This document shows, piece after piece, positions 7,903 through 17,012 of a DNA stretch of 41,766 nucleotides. Source of the DNA: Lachnospiraceae bacterium. Lineage in GTDB: Bacteria > Bacillota > Clostridia > Lachnospirales > Lachnospiraceae. The stretch spans positions 1 to 41,766 of the forward strand of contig SVFS01000018.1 of the NCBI GenBank assembly GCA_015056725.1. Direction: 5' to 3'. The notes under the pieces are model-generated. The model ran no database searches. It was given only the letters and a program-made list of their open reading frames with translations, and was not told the origin of the DNA. The translations under genes and the position numbers were made by a program. Every line of letters begins with the position of its first letter. The stretch's first letter is position 1.

Positions 7903-7975
7903 ATAACAGCTTCAAAGCTTCCTTATGATTCCTTCAACGGAAAAAACAGGATAAAACACGAAAGGACTACATGCA

Positions 7976-8749
7976 ATGAGTTACAAAGTTGAAATCTGCG
8001 GCGTCAACACTGCCAAGCTGCCGCTATTGAAAGATGATGAGAAGGAAGCTCTGTTCAAACGCATTGAACAGGGTGACTTAGCTGCCAGAGATGAATATAT
8101 ACGTGGAAACCTGCGTCTTGTACTAAGTGTCATTAAGCGTTTTTCTTCCAGTAATGAAAATGTGGATGATCTGTTCCAAATTGGTTGTGTGGGATTGATT
8201 AAAGCCATCAACAATTTTAATCCTGCCATGGAAGTGAAATTTTCCACTTATGCTGTTCCCATGATTCTCGGAGAAATCAGACGTTTTTTAAGAGACGGAG
8301 GTAGTATCCGTGTCTCTCGTTCTTTAAAAGATACTGCTTATAAAGCTATTTATACAAAGGAGTATATGACACGAAAAAATCTGAAAGAACCAACTATGGA
8401 AGAAGTTGCCGCTGAAATCGGCATTTCCAAGGAAGACATTCTGTATGCCTTAGACGCTATCCAAAGCCCTATGAGCTTATATGAACCGATTTATACAGAT
8501 GGTGGCGACACTCTGTATATTATGGATCAGGTTAGTGATAAGAAAAGCCGTGAAGAAAAGTGGATTGAAAACCTGGCTTTGCAGGATGCTATCCAGAAAT
8601 TGAATGAACGTGAACAAGAAATAATCCATCTGCGTTTTTATGAAGGAAAAACACAGATGGAAGTCTCTCAATTAATCGGTATTTCACAGGCACAGGTATC
8701 GCGCCTTGAAAAAAATGCATTACGCATTATGCGTAATTATCTTTCGTAA
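7976..8749 (+). CDS. sigG: RNA polymerase sporulation sigma factor SigG
   Basis: Late forespore sigma factor. The 257 residues start with the SigG signature MSYKVEICGVNTAKLPLL, the segment bound by anti-sigma factors in the family. Region 2 (NLRLVLSVIKRF, VDDLFQIGCVGLIKAI, FSTYAVPMILGEIRRFLRD), region 3 (EPTMEEVAAEIGIS) and region 4 (QEIIHLRFYEGKTQMEVSQLIGISQAQVSRLEK) are all intact. Shine-Dalgarno AAAGGA lies 9 bases before the ATG. It is one of only two plus-strand genes and its last 30 bases overlap the convergent 7-TM gene. In Bacillus sigG follows sigE in the same direction; here it is inverted. Confidence 0.97.
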   Translation: MSYKVEICGVNTAKLPLLKDDEKEALFKRIEQGDLAARDEYIRGNLRLVLSVIKRFSSSNENVDDLFQIGCVGLIKAINNFNPAMEVKFSTYAVPMILGEIRRFLRDGGSIRVSRSLKDTAYKAIYTKEYMTRKNLKEPTMEEVAAEIGISKEDILYALDAIQSPMSLYEPIYTDGGDTLYIMDQVSDKKSREEKWIENLALQDAIQKLNEREQEIIHLRFYEGKTQMEVSQLIGISQAQVSRLEKNALRIMRNYLS

Positions 8750-9307
8750 TCCGCTATAAAGCACCGGATATATTATCATGGCATACAATATTATAAAAAA
8801 TGCCTGCAGCATAATTCCCCATACAGTTTTATGGAAGCATAACGCTAAAAGCTGTTTCATAAGAATGCAGGTTAATGTACCAATGATAAAATGTAATACT
8901 CTTTCTGCCATTCTTTCCGGAACATCGCAATGTATCCATCTTCTGCATGCAAAAAAGCATCCGCCAATTCCCAAACCGGCACCGCAAAACTGCATCACAT
9001 GGTTCATAATCTGCCCGTCTGTTTTTCCTGATGTATACATAACAAGTAGCTCACATGCCGCAAGTATTTGTAAGAATACACATATGGTCAAATCATATCT
9101 GTGGTATTTTACCAAATCCAGTTTCAAAAAAATCCAAACAAAAGCAGCTACCAGTGCAAGAGAAATTGCTCTGTTCACAGGTGTATGCTCTAATATACAG
9201 CAATAAACATGATAAGTCAGAAAAGATAGATATGTAATTATTGCTATCTGGTATGATTTTGGACTCTTAATACCATACAGTATTAAGCACAATACAAGAA
9301 TCCACAT
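8720..9307 (-). CDS. polytopic membrane protein of unknown function, possible sporulation gene
   Basis: A 195-residue very hydrophobic protein with about seven predicted transmembrane helices (for example WILVLCLILYGIK, IAIITYLSFLTYHVYCCIL, AISLALVAAFVWIFLKL, YDLTICVFLQILAACELLVM, VLHFIIGTLTCILMKQLLAL, MLQAFFIILYAMIIYPVLY). I do not recognise the family. The ATG at 9307 was chosen because AGGAG lies 6 bases upstream; the frame could extend to a TTG at 9373 without a ribosome site. The gene lies between sigE and sigG, its 3' end overlaps sigG by 30 bp in convergent orientation, and a sigma-E-like promoter is visible upstream. A mother-cell membrane role is an inference from position and promoter only. 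Confidence 0.78.
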   Translation of the reverse strand: MWILVLCLILYGIKSPKSYQIAIITYLSFLTYHVYCCILEHTPVNRAISLALVAAFVWIFLKLDLVKYHRYDLTICVFLQILAACELLVMYTSGKTDGQIMNHVMQFCGAGLGIGGCFFACRRWIHCDVPERMAERVLHFIIGTLTCILMKQLLALCFHKTVWGIMLQAFFIILYAMIIYPVLYSGLRKIITHNA

Positions 9308-9357
9308 AACCTTCTCCTGCATCAAATCCCAAATACAATTAATAGTTGCTGACTTTA

Positions 9358-9384
9358 ATAGTATAATATGCAACTCAAAATATC
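9358..9384 (-). promoter_or_regulatory. candidate sigma-E-type promoter of the 7-TM gene
   Basis: GATATT (9384-9379), 13-bp spacer, TATACTAT (9365-9358). This resembles the sigma-E elements KMATATT and CATACAAT (6 of 8 in the -10) with an accepted spacer. Its end is about 50 bases from the ATG at 9307. TATACT alone could serve sigma-A, but no sigma-A -35 is present. Confidence 0.38.
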
Positions 9385-9462
9385 TACCTTTTATACAAAA
9401 TGCTTACAATTTGTTAACAATTTGTTCGTTTTTTCGTAATTTTTGGAACGTTTTTTCCTGCA

Positions 9463-10212
9463 TCATACCTCTTTACTAATTTCTTTCCGCAGTTGTTTCA
9501 TAATTTTCTTTTCTAATCGGGATATGTATGATTGCGATATTCCTAAGAGCTCCGCAACTTCTTTCTGCGTCATTTCTTCCATACTCTCTCCGTTTTTATC
9601 CTTCCCCAGACCAAAACGGAGCTTAATGATTGTCTGCTCTCTTTCTGACAGTTTACATATTGCCTGTCTGAGTACTTTTCGCTCTACCTCAGACTCTATG
9701 TCTTTATAAATAATATCTTCATCGGTTCCGAGAATATCCGACAACAATAGTTCGTTTCCATCCCAGTCTACATTTAACGGCTCATCAATAGATACTTCCA
9801 TTTTTGTTTTGCTGTTTCTTCTCAGATACATGAGAATTTCATTTTCAATACATCTTGATGCATAGGTAGCAAGTTTAATATTTTTGTTTGGGTTAAACGT
9901 ATTTATTGATTTAATGAGTCCTATCGTTCCTATCGATATCAAATCTTCTACGCCTACTCCCGTATTATCAAATTTTTTAGCGATATATACTACAAGACGT
10001 AAATTATGTTCAATCAAAACCTCCTTTGCATTCGTGGAATCTTCCGAATTCAAATCTAAAATCATTTCATTTTCCCGTGCCGCCTCAAGTGGTGGCGGAA
10101 GTACATCTGCACCTCCTATGTAATGAATGTCTCCCTCGTTTCTCCATATACCACACAAATTACGAAGCATATGAAATGATAATCCCGCAGGCATAACTGC
10201 TCCTAAAACCAT
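9463..10212 (-). CDS. sigE: RNA polymerase sporulation sigma factor SigE (pro-sigma-E)
   Basis: First mother-cell sigma factor, made as an inactive precursor. The 249 residues start with a hydrophobic/basic pro-sequence of about 30 residues ([20 protein letters not shown]), followed by the processing region [14 protein letters not shown], where cleavage in the family occurs at the tyrosine before IGG. Regions 2 ([35 protein letters not shown]) and 4 ([33 protein letters not shown]) are intact. GGAGG lies 9 bases before the chosen ATG; an internal ATG (codon 7) also has AGGAG 5 bases upstream and would give a 24-residue pro-sequence. It follows spoIIGA by 17 bp, its presumed processing protease. 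Confidence 0.97.
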   Translation of the reverse strand: MVLGAVMPAGLSFHMLRNLCGIWRNEGDIHYIGGADVLPPPLEAARENEMILDLNSEDSTNAKEVLIEHNLRLVVYIAKKFDNTGVGVEDLISIGTIGLIKSINTFNPNKNIKLATYASRCIENEILMYLRRNSKTKMEVSIDEPLNVDWDGNELLLSDILGTDEDIIYKDIESEVERKVLRQAICKLSEREQTIIKLRFGLGKDKNGESMEEMTQKEVAELLGISQSYISRLEKKIMKQLRKEISKEV

Positions 10213-10229
10213 TCTGTCTTTCCTCCCTT

Positions 10230-11069
10230 TTACACCTTTTCCTTTTCTTTAGACTGCTCTGCCGCATCAAAAAACCTCGGATGAAGAATTGCCTGATAAT
10301 ATTTGGATAAGTACTGTGTACTTAACGCAACTATTACTTTTTCATGTATGTATCGTTCATTTGCTGTCTCTAAAATCATTATAGGCACTTCTATTGCTTC
10401 CAACAGTCCCCTGCTTTTTCCAATGCTATGATACGGTATTACATACGTTTTCTCTTCCGGAATCCGTTCCAGATAGTTTTCAATACACCTTCTTTCTATC
10501 AATACAACCGGTCTGCCTGTACATGGTTCATACAATGAATTTCCCGAATCATATAGTCCTATACACCTATATACTTCTCCATACAAATCCAGTTTTACCT
10601 GATAGGTGTACTGTCTGATTTTCCTTTGGCGCCGTTCATGCATTAAATACCTTTTAAACAGCACAAAATATACTGTTGCAAAAAGCAGCATTTCCATCCA
10701 CATTTCCATGTATCGTCCTGTTGCCATTCCAATCACTCTGTGAAATATCAGTATGCTTCCGCCTAACAGTAAGCCATAGCCATGCATTATCACATAAGCT
10801 TTTCTACGCATAAACTGTGTCTGTTCCTTAAAAAGCCAGCGAATCAGCAAACCATTACAGATAAATATCTGCAAAAAGAGCTTTACAAAAAACGGTATTC
10901 CCGGAAGGAGCATAATTCCTGTAAACAATGTCGCATTTCCCAAGGAATACTTCATAATCTTTTTTAAGTCCACCCGGGTTTCCAATGCTACTTTTACAAG
11001 GTACAGCAAATAGGTATTCACAATAAAGTCCAATAAAATCAGCTGATCTACATATATTTCATAGTGCAT
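10230..11069 (-). CDS. spoIIGA: sigma-E processing peptidase SpoIIGA
   Basis: Membrane aspartic protease that cleaves pro-sigma-E after a signal from the forespore. The 279 residues comprise an N-terminal membrane domain with about five helices ([20 protein letters not shown] onward to about 138) and a C-terminal protease domain with the catalytic motif [10 protein letters not shown] (Asp174), PVVLIER and [16 protein letters not shown]. It sits directly upstream of sigE as in other spore-formers. The Shine-Dalgarno is modest (AAAGG). A promoter with an unusually long 21-bp spacer and a Spo0A-like box lies about 30-65 bases upstream. Confidence 0.95.
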   Translation of the reverse strand: MHYEIYVDQLILLDFIVNTYLLYLVKVALETRVDLKKIMKYSLGNATLFTGIMLLPGIPFFVKLFLQIFICNGLLIRWLFKEQTQFMRRKAYVIMHGYGLLLGGSILIFHRVIGMATGRYMEMWMEMLLFATVYFVLFKRYLMHERRQRKIRQYTYQVKLDLYGEVYRCIGLYDSGNSLYEPCTGRPVVLIERRCIENYLERIPEEKTYVIPYHSIGKSRGLLEAIEVPIMILETANERYIHEKVIVALSTQYLSKYYQAILHPRFFDAAEQSKEKEKV

Positions 11070-11100
11070 ATTCCTTTACGCATTCCTTCTTCACACATTC

Positions 11101-11133
11101 AGTATAACTCTTAACCTATTCATAATTTGTCAT
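11101..11133 (-). promoter_or_regulatory. spoIIG-type promoter, long spacer with overlapping Spo0A-like box
   Basis: ATGACA (11133-11128), 21-bp spacer, TATACT (11106-11101). The oversized spacer mirrors the B. subtilis spoIIG promoter (22 bp), which depends on Spo0A~P. The -35 overlaps TGACAAA (11132-11126), 6 of 7 to the 0A-box TGNCGAA. Confidence 0.6.
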
Positions 11134-11154
11134 ATCCTGCGTCTTAAAACACGT

Positions 11155-11183
11155 AAAAAAGCCTCATGCATTGCATGAGGCTT
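11155..11183 (-). terminator. intrinsic terminator of ftsZ
   Basis: Stem AAGCCTCATGC / GCATGAGGCTT followed by a T run on the minus strand, starting 15 bases after the ftsZ stop codon. It separates ftsZ from the spoIIGA promoter. Confidence 0.9.
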
Positions 11184-11197
11184 GTCCGTATCTTACA

Positions 11198-12382
11198 TTA
11201 TTTTTTCTGTAAAAAGCTTGGAATATTTAAGGATTGCTCTCTTACAGAGCTTCTGATATCTGCCGGTTTATTCAATCCTGAAGCCGGTTTTGCTGCTGTA
11301 GGCTGTGTAACAGGAGCTTTCACACCTATTGTCTGCTTTGGCATAGGTGTCGGCTGGATTGTCTTTCCCTGTAAGGAAGACGGCATAATAATACTGGATT
11401 TATATCCTAAACTACTCATTCTGTTCTGTGGTACTTCGTCAAGTCCTGTCGCAATAACAGTAATTGTACATGTATCGGACTTGGACGCATCATACATAGC
11501 ACCAAAGATAATGTTAACATCATCACCGGCAAGTTCCTGAACATAACTTGCTGCATCACTTGCATCTGTTAAAGTAATATCACCGGATACATTGATAATT
11601 ACATGGCTTGCACCATTAATTGTTGTTTCAAGAAGTGGAGATTCAACAGCCATCTTAACTGCTTCACTTGCCTTATCATCACCCTTACCGGTACCAATAC
11701 CAATATGTGCAACACCCTTGTCCTTCATGACAGTCTGTACATCTGCGAAGTCAAGGTTAATAACTGCCGGAACATTAATCAGGTCTGTAATACCCTGTAC
11801 TGCCTGCTGAAGTACTTCATCTGCTTTCTTAAGTGCGTCAGGCATTGTTGTTCTCTTATCTACAATATCTAATAATTTATCGTTAGGAATGACAATTAAA
11901 GTATCTACATTTTCTTTAATCTTTTCGATTCCCTGTAATGCATTTGCCATACGTGCTCTTGCTTCAAAACGGAAAGGCTTTGTAACAACACCAACCGTTA
12001 AAATGCCAAGCTCTTTTGCCAGTTTTGCTACAACCGGAGCTGCACCTGTACCGGTACCGCCACCCATACCACAGGTAACAAATACCATATCCGCACCTTT
12101 TAATGCACTTGTAATTTCTTCTACACTTTCTTCCGCTGCCTTTTCGCCGATTTCAGGCTTTGCACCGGCGCCAAGTCCTTTTGTAAGCTTTTCCCCAATC
12201 TGTAATAATTTAGGTGCCTTACAAAGCTGGAGTGCCTGTTTATCCGTATTAATACCGATAAAATCAACTCCGCTAATATTTTCATCAATCATTCTATTTA
12301 CAGCGTTATTACCTGCTCCACCAACACCGATTACTATAATCTTAGCAGCAGATTCCGCATCGTTTGTTCTAATTTCTAACAA
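11198..12382 (-). CDS. ftsZ: cell division protein FtsZ
   Basis: Tubulin-like GTPase forming the division ring. Starting at TTG gives 394 residues beginning [19 protein letters not shown], the usual opening in this group. Motifs seen: [15 protein letters not shown], the GTP signature GGGTGTG, the T7 synergy loop [11 protein letters not shown], a variable Pro/Ala-rich linker, and a C-terminal conserved peptide [10 protein letters not shown] that binds FtsA/SepF-type partners. The TTG at 12382 was chosen because AGGAGG lies 8 bases upstream; a GTG at 12400 would sit inside that site. It has its own sigma-A promoter and terminator. No ftsA lies upstream, which is usual in Clostridia relying on SepF. 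Confidence 0.97.
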   Translation of the reverse strand: MLEIRTNDAESAAKIIVIGVGGAGNNAVNRMIDENISGVDFIGINTDKQALQLCKAPKLLQIGEKLTKGLGAGAKPEIGEKAAEESVEEITSALKGADMVFVTCGMGGGTGTGAAPVVAKLAKELGILTVGVVTKPFRFEARARMANALQGIEKIKENVDTLIVIPNDKLLDIVDKRTTMPDALKKADEVLQQAVQGITDLINVPAVINLDFADVQTVMKDKGVAHIGIGTGKGDDKASEAVKMAVESPLLETTINGASHVIINVSGDITLTDASDAASYVQELAGDDVNIIFGAMYDASKSDTCTITVIATGLDEVPQNRMSSLGYKSSIIMPSSLQGKTIQPTPMPKQTIGVKAPVTQPTAAKPASGLNKPADIRSSVREQSLNIPSFLQKK

Positions 12383-12420
12383 GGGAATTTCCTCCTCCAC
12401 ACTTTAGACTCATATACTTT

Positions 12421-12449
12421 ATCATATAATGTAATCTTCAATTTATCAA
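12421..12449 (-). promoter_or_regulatory. sigma-A promoter of ftsZ
   Basis: TTGATA (12449-12444), 17-bp spacer, TATGAT (12426-12421); each hexamer matches 5 of 6 consensus bases. The inferred start near 12414 lies about 32 bases upstream of the TTG start codon. Confidence 0.7.
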
Positions 12450-12481
12450 CCTATTTTTTTGTAAGATTTCAGTTTTTATTT

Positions 12482-13315
12482 CTAAAATGTCATAGGCGTG
12501 TCCACATCGGGAAGAACTAAAACCGGATCGTTTAATGGCTTATCGGAATGGAAAGAAACCGTTTTTGTATCTTCACTGTAATTTTCCATCTCAAGCACTC
12601 CCGATTTTCCTTCTAATCTCGGTAAAATACTCTTCATTTTTGAAAATTTCTCATCAATATTGTTGCCATCTCCGATTTTTACACGTACATCTTCAAAATA
12701 TAATGTAACATCATATTTATCATCAAAATAAATTTTATCTGCAGTCAGTTCATACTTATTCAAAGATTGAGAAATATCCAGAATCTCTGCAAATATTCCC
12801 TCTTCTTCAACCGGAAGCTTTTCGTACTTCACAACATGGTCAAAAGAAAGACCGATTACTTCCGGAACACCACTTGTTTTCACAAGTGAGCTTTCTACAA
12901 TTGTTCCATCCTTGTCAAAATACATATATCTTCCAAGATACGTCACAAATCCTGCCAATGTTTTTTCATAAACTGTAATTTTTACCGTATCTTTTGATAA
13001 AATATCAATTTCAATTGCCGCCACAAACGGAATATCTTCTACTTCCTGCTTCTGATATTTCAGATTCAAAAAAATAGAATTCTTTTCAAGCGGACCGCTC
13101 ATGATTTTTTCAATAATTTCTTCATCCGAATAATGCACATTACCTTCCACGTATACCGTGTTGATTGTATAATTGTCATTTATGTAAGAATAACCTGCTA
13201 TCAGTGCTATTAGAATCAGCGCTGTTACAATCAAAGTAATTTTTAATCGAAATGAAAAAAGTGGTTTTCTATAAATATTCTTTTGGGATTGTTTTTCTTT
13301 TTTCTTTTTACGCAT
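12482..13315 (-). CDS. divIB: cell division protein FtsQ/DivIB
   Basis: Bitopic divisome protein that works with FtsL and the septal PBP. The 277 residues have a very basic cytoplasmic N-terminus (MRKKKKEKQSQKN), one transmembrane helix at about 25-45 and a POTRA domain opening with YTINTVYVEGNVHYSDEEI, followed by the beta domain. The C-terminal tail is Asp/Pro-rich. It follows ftsW in the cluster. The Shine-Dalgarno is weak (GGTG). Family assignment is by architecture and position; sequence conservation is low in this family. Confidence 0.92.
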   Translation of the reverse strand: MRKKKKEKQSQKNIYRKPLFSFRLKITLIVTALILIALIAGYSYINDNYTINTVYVEGNVHYSDEEIIEKIMSGPLEKNSIFLNLKYQKQEVEDIPFVAAIEIDILSKDTVKITVYEKTLAGFVTYLGRYMYFDKDGTIVESSLVKTSGVPEVIGLSFDHVVKYEKLPVEEEGIFAEILDISQSLNKYELTADKIYFDDKYDVTLYFEDVRVKIGDGNNIDEKFSKMKSILPRLEGKSGVLEMENYSEDTKTVSFHSDKPLNDPVLVLPDVDTPMTF

Positions 13316-13339
13316 GCTACACCGGTTTAAATGATATGA

Positions 13340-14509
13340 TTACAGTTCTTTCAATCTGATAGATCTTGCCACATTTAATACCAATCCGACTTCTATCAGA
13401 AGGAACACTACCGAGGAACCTCCATAACTGATAAACGGAAGGGAAATACCGGTATTCGGAATGGTGTTTGTACAAACAGCAATATTCAAAATTACCTGAA
13501 TTGCAAAATGCGACATGACACCTACTACTAAAAGTGCCCCAAACAAATCAGGTGCATTATTTGCAATAATCATACATCTCCATATCAAAAGCAAAAACAG
13601 CATAATTACCGCCATCGCTCCAAATAATCCCAGCTCTTCACATATAATGGAAAAAATCATATCGTTCTGTGCTTCCGGTAAAAAGCCAAGCTTCTGCATA
13701 CTTTCGCCAAGCCCTTTTCCAAAAATCCCACCGGAGCCAATCGCATATAAGGCCTGCAGAGTCTGGAAGCCTTTTCCGCTTGCGTACGCCTCCGGATTAA
13801 GCCATGCCAAAATACGCTGGAAACGGAAGCCAAGACTGCTTGCATCCTGATTCTGTTTCAACATATATACAAGAAGTGCTGCCAGTGCGATTACCCCAAG
13901 TGCTAAAATAACAAACTTTCGGTAGTCAGGACTTGCTACAAAAATAATAGCAACCGCGATTCCCATAATAATAATGGCAGAACTCATATTTTCTGTAATC
14001 TTCCACACAATCAAAAATACGAATATTACAGGAAGTAATAATACAATCAATGTTTTGGGTTTGCGTATTCCACGTCCCACAGAACATACCATATAGGACA
14101 TAAACAGAATAATGCCCAGCTTTGCCACTTCTGCAGGCTGTAAGGAAATACCAAGATTCAGCCATCTTCTTGCACCGTTAGCTTCATATCCAAGTGGAGT
14201 TAATACCATGAAAATAAGAATAATCGAAACAATCAGTCCCGGTATGGCAAGCTTCTCCCATGCATGATAAGGAATTCTCGATACGATAAACATCGCTACA
14301 AGTCCGATTGCTGTTGCAAGCAGCTGCTTTTTCAAATAGTAACTACTGTCTCCAAATGTCAGATTTGCTTTATAAGAGCTACTGGAATATATCATAATCA
14401 GCCCAAATCCGAGCAGGAAAAACACCGTAATTAAAAATGTGTAATCAAAAAAGCTTTCTGTATTCTGTTTTGCTGCTCCACCCTGGATTGTTCTGAATCG
14501 TCTTTCCAA
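13340..14509 (-). CDS. ftsW: SEDS peptidoglycan polymerase FtsW/SpoVE
   Basis: Membrane glycosyltransferase polymerising lipid II at the septum or, for SpoVE, in the spore cortex. About 389 residues with around ten transmembrane helices. Family marks include FGLIMIYSSSS near the first helix, GARRWLNLGISLQPAEVAKLG, the NDMIFSIICEELGLFG loop and the C-terminal NTGISLPFISYGGSS. I use the TTG at 14509 as start because AAGGAG is 8 bases upstream; a GTG at 14518 would be only one base from it. It stands between murD (gap 12 bp) and divIB. Position matches B. subtilis spoVE, but FtsW and SpoVE cannot be separated from this sequence alone. Confidence 0.93.
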   Translation of the reverse strand: MERRFRTIQGGAAKQNTESFFDYTFLITVFFLLGFGLIMIYSSSSYKANLTFGDSSYYLKKQLLATAIGLVAMFIVSRIPYHAWEKLAIPGLIVSIILIFMVLTPLGYEANGARRWLNLGISLQPAEVAKLGIILFMSYMVCSVGRGIRKPKTLIVLLLPVIFVFLIVWKITENMSSAIIIMGIAVAIIFVASPDYRKFVILALGVIALAALLVYMLKQNQDASSLGFRFQRILAWLNPEAYASGKGFQTLQALYAIGSGGIFGKGLGESMQKLGFLPEAQNDMIFSIICEELGLFGAMAVIMLFLLLIWRCMIIANNAPDLFGALLVVGVMSHFAIQVILNIAVCTNTIPNTGISLPFISYGGSSVVFLLIEVGLVLNVARSIRLKEL

Positions 14510-14521
14510 GCGACACACTCC

Positions 14522-15886
14522 TTATTTTGACTTTAATGCATTTACCATATCTTTAAACATCTGTCCGCGTACTTCATAATTAGGGAACATTCCCCAGCTT
14601 GCGCATGCCGGCGATAATAAAACTGCTTCGCCATCCTCAGCATTTTCCACACAAATCCGAAAAGCTTCTTCAAAGGTATCTGCAAACACAATATCCATAA
14701 AACCATGTGCTCTTGCACATTCTGCAATCTTTTCACGTGTCTGGCCAATCAGGACAAACAGCTTGACTTTTCCATCAAAAGCTTCTATCCATTCATCATA
14801 GCTGCTTTCTTTATCATAGCCGCCACCTATCAGCACGGTTTTTTTGATCATGGCTTTAATTCCCTGGATTGCCGCATCCGGATTTGTTCCTTTGGAATCA
14901 TTATAATAATCCACACCATTTACCGTATCCACATATTCAATACGATGCTCTACGGCACGAAATGCTTTTACCGTATCTAAAATGACATCCATAGGCACAT
15001 CCATGAACATTGCAATTGCAATCGCTGCCATCACATTTTCAACATTGCAGATTCCTACAAGATTCATATCCTGTATATTCATCAGCATCTGTCTTTTTCC
15101 ATCCTTTGCAAGACAGATTTCTTCGCCCTTTAAATAAATGCCTTCTTCTAATTCTCTTTGCGATGAAAAATAGAACACAGAGGCATTACAATGCTCTCCT
15201 ATTTTTCGGGTATCCTCATTTTCATAATTTAGCACACATACATCATCTTTTGTCTGATTCTTTGTAATTGCAGCCTTTGCTGCTATGTAATTGTCCATTG
15301 TATGATGTCTGTTCAAGTGATCCGGTGTAATGTTCAAAACTGCAGATACTGTAGGATGAAACGTATCAATCGTTTCCAGCTGGAAGCTGCTGATTTCTCC
15401 GACGGTAACCGACTCACTTGTTGTCTCATCTACCATATCCGTATAGGGATATCCGATATTTCCCATCACAAACGACTTTGCAAAATATCTTGCCATAATC
15501 TCGCCTACAAGCGTTGTCGTTGTTGTCTTTCCATTTGTCCCTGTAATCGCTACGACACGACCTTTTTCAGACGTATATGCAAGCTCGATTTCCCCCCAGA
15601 TTGGAATATTCATTTCCTTAAACTGCTCAACAAAAGGAATATCTACCGGTACTCCCGGACTAAGCACAACAATCTCCACCTGCTGTTTTTTCTCTTCCGG
15701 AAGCTCCTTTAAAAATATTTCTACCGGAAAATCTGCCGGCAATTTCTGTAATACGTCTTCTTGGGTAAGCTTTTCATTATCATCATACAACCATACATTT
15801 GCAGCTTTTTTCTGCAAATACAACGCTGCTCCGATTCCACTTTTTCCACAGCCGACTACTAATACATTTCTATCTCTTAAATCCAT
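14522..15886 (-). CDS. murD: UDP-N-acetylmuramoyl-L-alanine--D-glutamate ligase
   Basis: Adds D-Glu to UDP-MurNAc-L-Ala in the cytoplasm. The 454-residue length is typical. It has an N-terminal Rossmann-like domain (VLVVGCGKSGIGAALYL), the ATP-binding loop VAITGTNGKTTTTT, the Mur ligase segments SSFQLETI, NITPDHLNRH and YYNDSKGTNPDA, and the C-terminal domain with LLSPACASWGMFPNYEVRG. AAAGGA precedes the ATG. It lies between mraY and ftsW as in Bacillus. Other Mur ligases are absent from the cluster. Confidence 0.98.
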   Translation of the reverse strand: MDLRDRNVLVVGCGKSGIGAALYLQKKAANVWLYDDNEKLTQEDVLQKLPADFPVEIFLKELPEEKKQQVEIVVLSPGVPVDIPFVEQFKEMNIPIWGEIELAYTSEKGRVVAITGTNGKTTTTTLVGEIMARYFAKSFVMGNIGYPYTDMVDETTSESVTVGEISSFQLETIDTFHPTVSAVLNITPDHLNRHHTMDNYIAAKAAITKNQTKDDVCVLNYENEDTRKIGEHCNASVFYFSSQRELEEGIYLKGEEICLAKDGKRQMLMNIQDMNLVGICNVENVMAAIAIAMFMDVPMDVILDTVKAFRAVEHRIEYVDTVNGVDYYNDSKGTNPDAAIQGIKAMIKKTVLIGGGYDKESSYDEWIEAFDGKVKLFVLIGQTREKIAECARAHGFMDIVFADTFEEAFRICVENAEDGEAVLLSPACASWGMFPNYEVRGQMFKDMVNALKSK

Positions 15887-15910
15887 CGTCTTTTCCTTTA
15901 TCCAAATACT

Positions 15911-16867
15911 TTATGCTGCCATAAATGCAACAAGACATAGAATTGCTGTAACAATAGCAAACACCGCTACTACTCTTGTTTCAGACCATCCGCACAATTC
16001 AAAATGATGATGAATCGGTGCCATCTTAAAAATACGCTTTCCGCCTGTCAGTTTAAAGTAAGACACCTGAATCATAACAGAAAGTACTTCCATTAAATAC
16101 ACAAAACCTACAATTGCAATAAACAACGGCATCTGGAGCATATATGCAGTCGCTGCTACAAATCCTCCCAGTGCAAGGGAACCCGTATCTCCCATAAATA
16201 CACTTGCAGGATAAACATTGAATAGTAAAAAACCGAGCAATGCACCTACTACCGCGCCTGTAATCGGTTCAATACCACTCTTTGTACCGATTGCAATTAC
16301 CGTAAAAAATGTTGCTATTATAACTGTAACAGAGCTTGCCAAGCCATCCAGACCGTCTGTAAAATTTGTACCATTTACGGTTCCGATTACAATAAAGAAT
16401 AAAATCGGAATATTAAATATTCCAAAATCAATATACTGTCCACTCATAAACGGTATTTTCATAGCCAAAGACACATCAGTATAATGACATAAGTAATATG
16501 CAAAAACACCTGTCACGATAAGCTGTCCCAACATCTTCTGCCATGCTCTAAGTCCCATAGAGCGTTTTAATACTACTTTAATGTAATCATCCAAAAATCC
16601 AATTAAACCAAATCCCAATGTCAAAAACAATACCGGAATGATATTCGGATAATCCTTTACATAAAAAATGCTGGTAAGAACTACCGCACCTAAAATCAGA
16701 ATTCCACCCATTGTAGGAGTTCCGTTCTTCTTAATATGAGACTGTGGTCCTTCATCACGCACGGTCTGTCCTACTTTCAATCTGCGTAAAAACGGAATTA
16801 CTACCGGACCTAATACCGCACTGATAAAAAACGCTATAATAACTGGTAACACTACTGTATTGCTCAT
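15911..16867 (-). CDS. mraY: phospho-N-acetylmuramoyl-pentapeptide transferase
   Basis: Integral membrane enzyme that makes lipid I from UDP-MurNAc-pentapeptide and undecaprenyl phosphate. The 318 residues span about ten helices. Diagnostic motifs are the Asp pair in GFLDDYIKV, NGTNFTDGLDGLASS, FMGDTGSLALGG and the histidine-rich loop APIHHHFELCGWSE. AAAGG lies 6 bases before the ATG. An unusual repeat element of about 115 bp separates it from the upstream PBP gene. Confidence 0.98.
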   Translation of the reverse strand: MSNTVVLPVIIAFFISAVLGPVVIPFLRRLKVGQTVRDEGPQSHIKKNGTPTMGGILILGAVVLTSIFYVKDYPNIIPVLFLTLGFGLIGFLDDYIKVVLKRSMGLRAWQKMLGQLIVTGVFAYYLCHYTDVSLAMKIPFMSGQYIDFGIFNIPILFFIVIGTVNGTNFTDGLDGLASSVTVIIATFFTVIAIGTKSGIEPITGAVVGALLGFLLFNVYPASVFMGDTGSLALGGFVAATAYMLQMPLFIAIVGFVYLMEVLSVMIQVSYFKLTGGKRIFKMAPIHHHFELCGWSETRVVAVFAIVTAILCLVAFMAA

Positions 16868-16898
16868 AAGTTGCCTTTCTCTTTCTATTAGTGGAAAT

Positions 16899-17012
16899 AT
16901 TAAGGAGCACTTCCTATCCTAGAATCCTGACATTAAGGAGCACTTCCCATCCTAAAATCCGCTTCGCAAATTGGGAAGTGCGTAGGTCAGGATTTCTTTC
17001 AGAAATCCTGAC
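16899..17012 (-). repeat. structured intergenic repeat element between the second PBP gene and mraY
   Basis: Two 29-bp direct repeats (16899-16927 and 16932-16960) differ at only two positions and carry GGAAGTGCTCCTTAAT on the minus strand. The second can pair with a partial inverted copy (GCACTTCCC 16940-16948 with 16973-16981), and a perfect 12-bp hairpin GTCAGGATTTCT / AGAAATCCTGAC (16986-17012, 3-base loop) closes the element. The PBP stop codon lies in that loop. There is no T run, so it is not a standard terminator. A dispersed REP- or MITE-like element is likely but unproven. Confidence 0.7.

Noticed and set aside
16899-17012. The two 29-bp repeats as a CRISPR remnant
   Set aside because: The repeats are separated by only 4 bp, there are no spacers and no cas genes; a structured intergenic repeat fits better.
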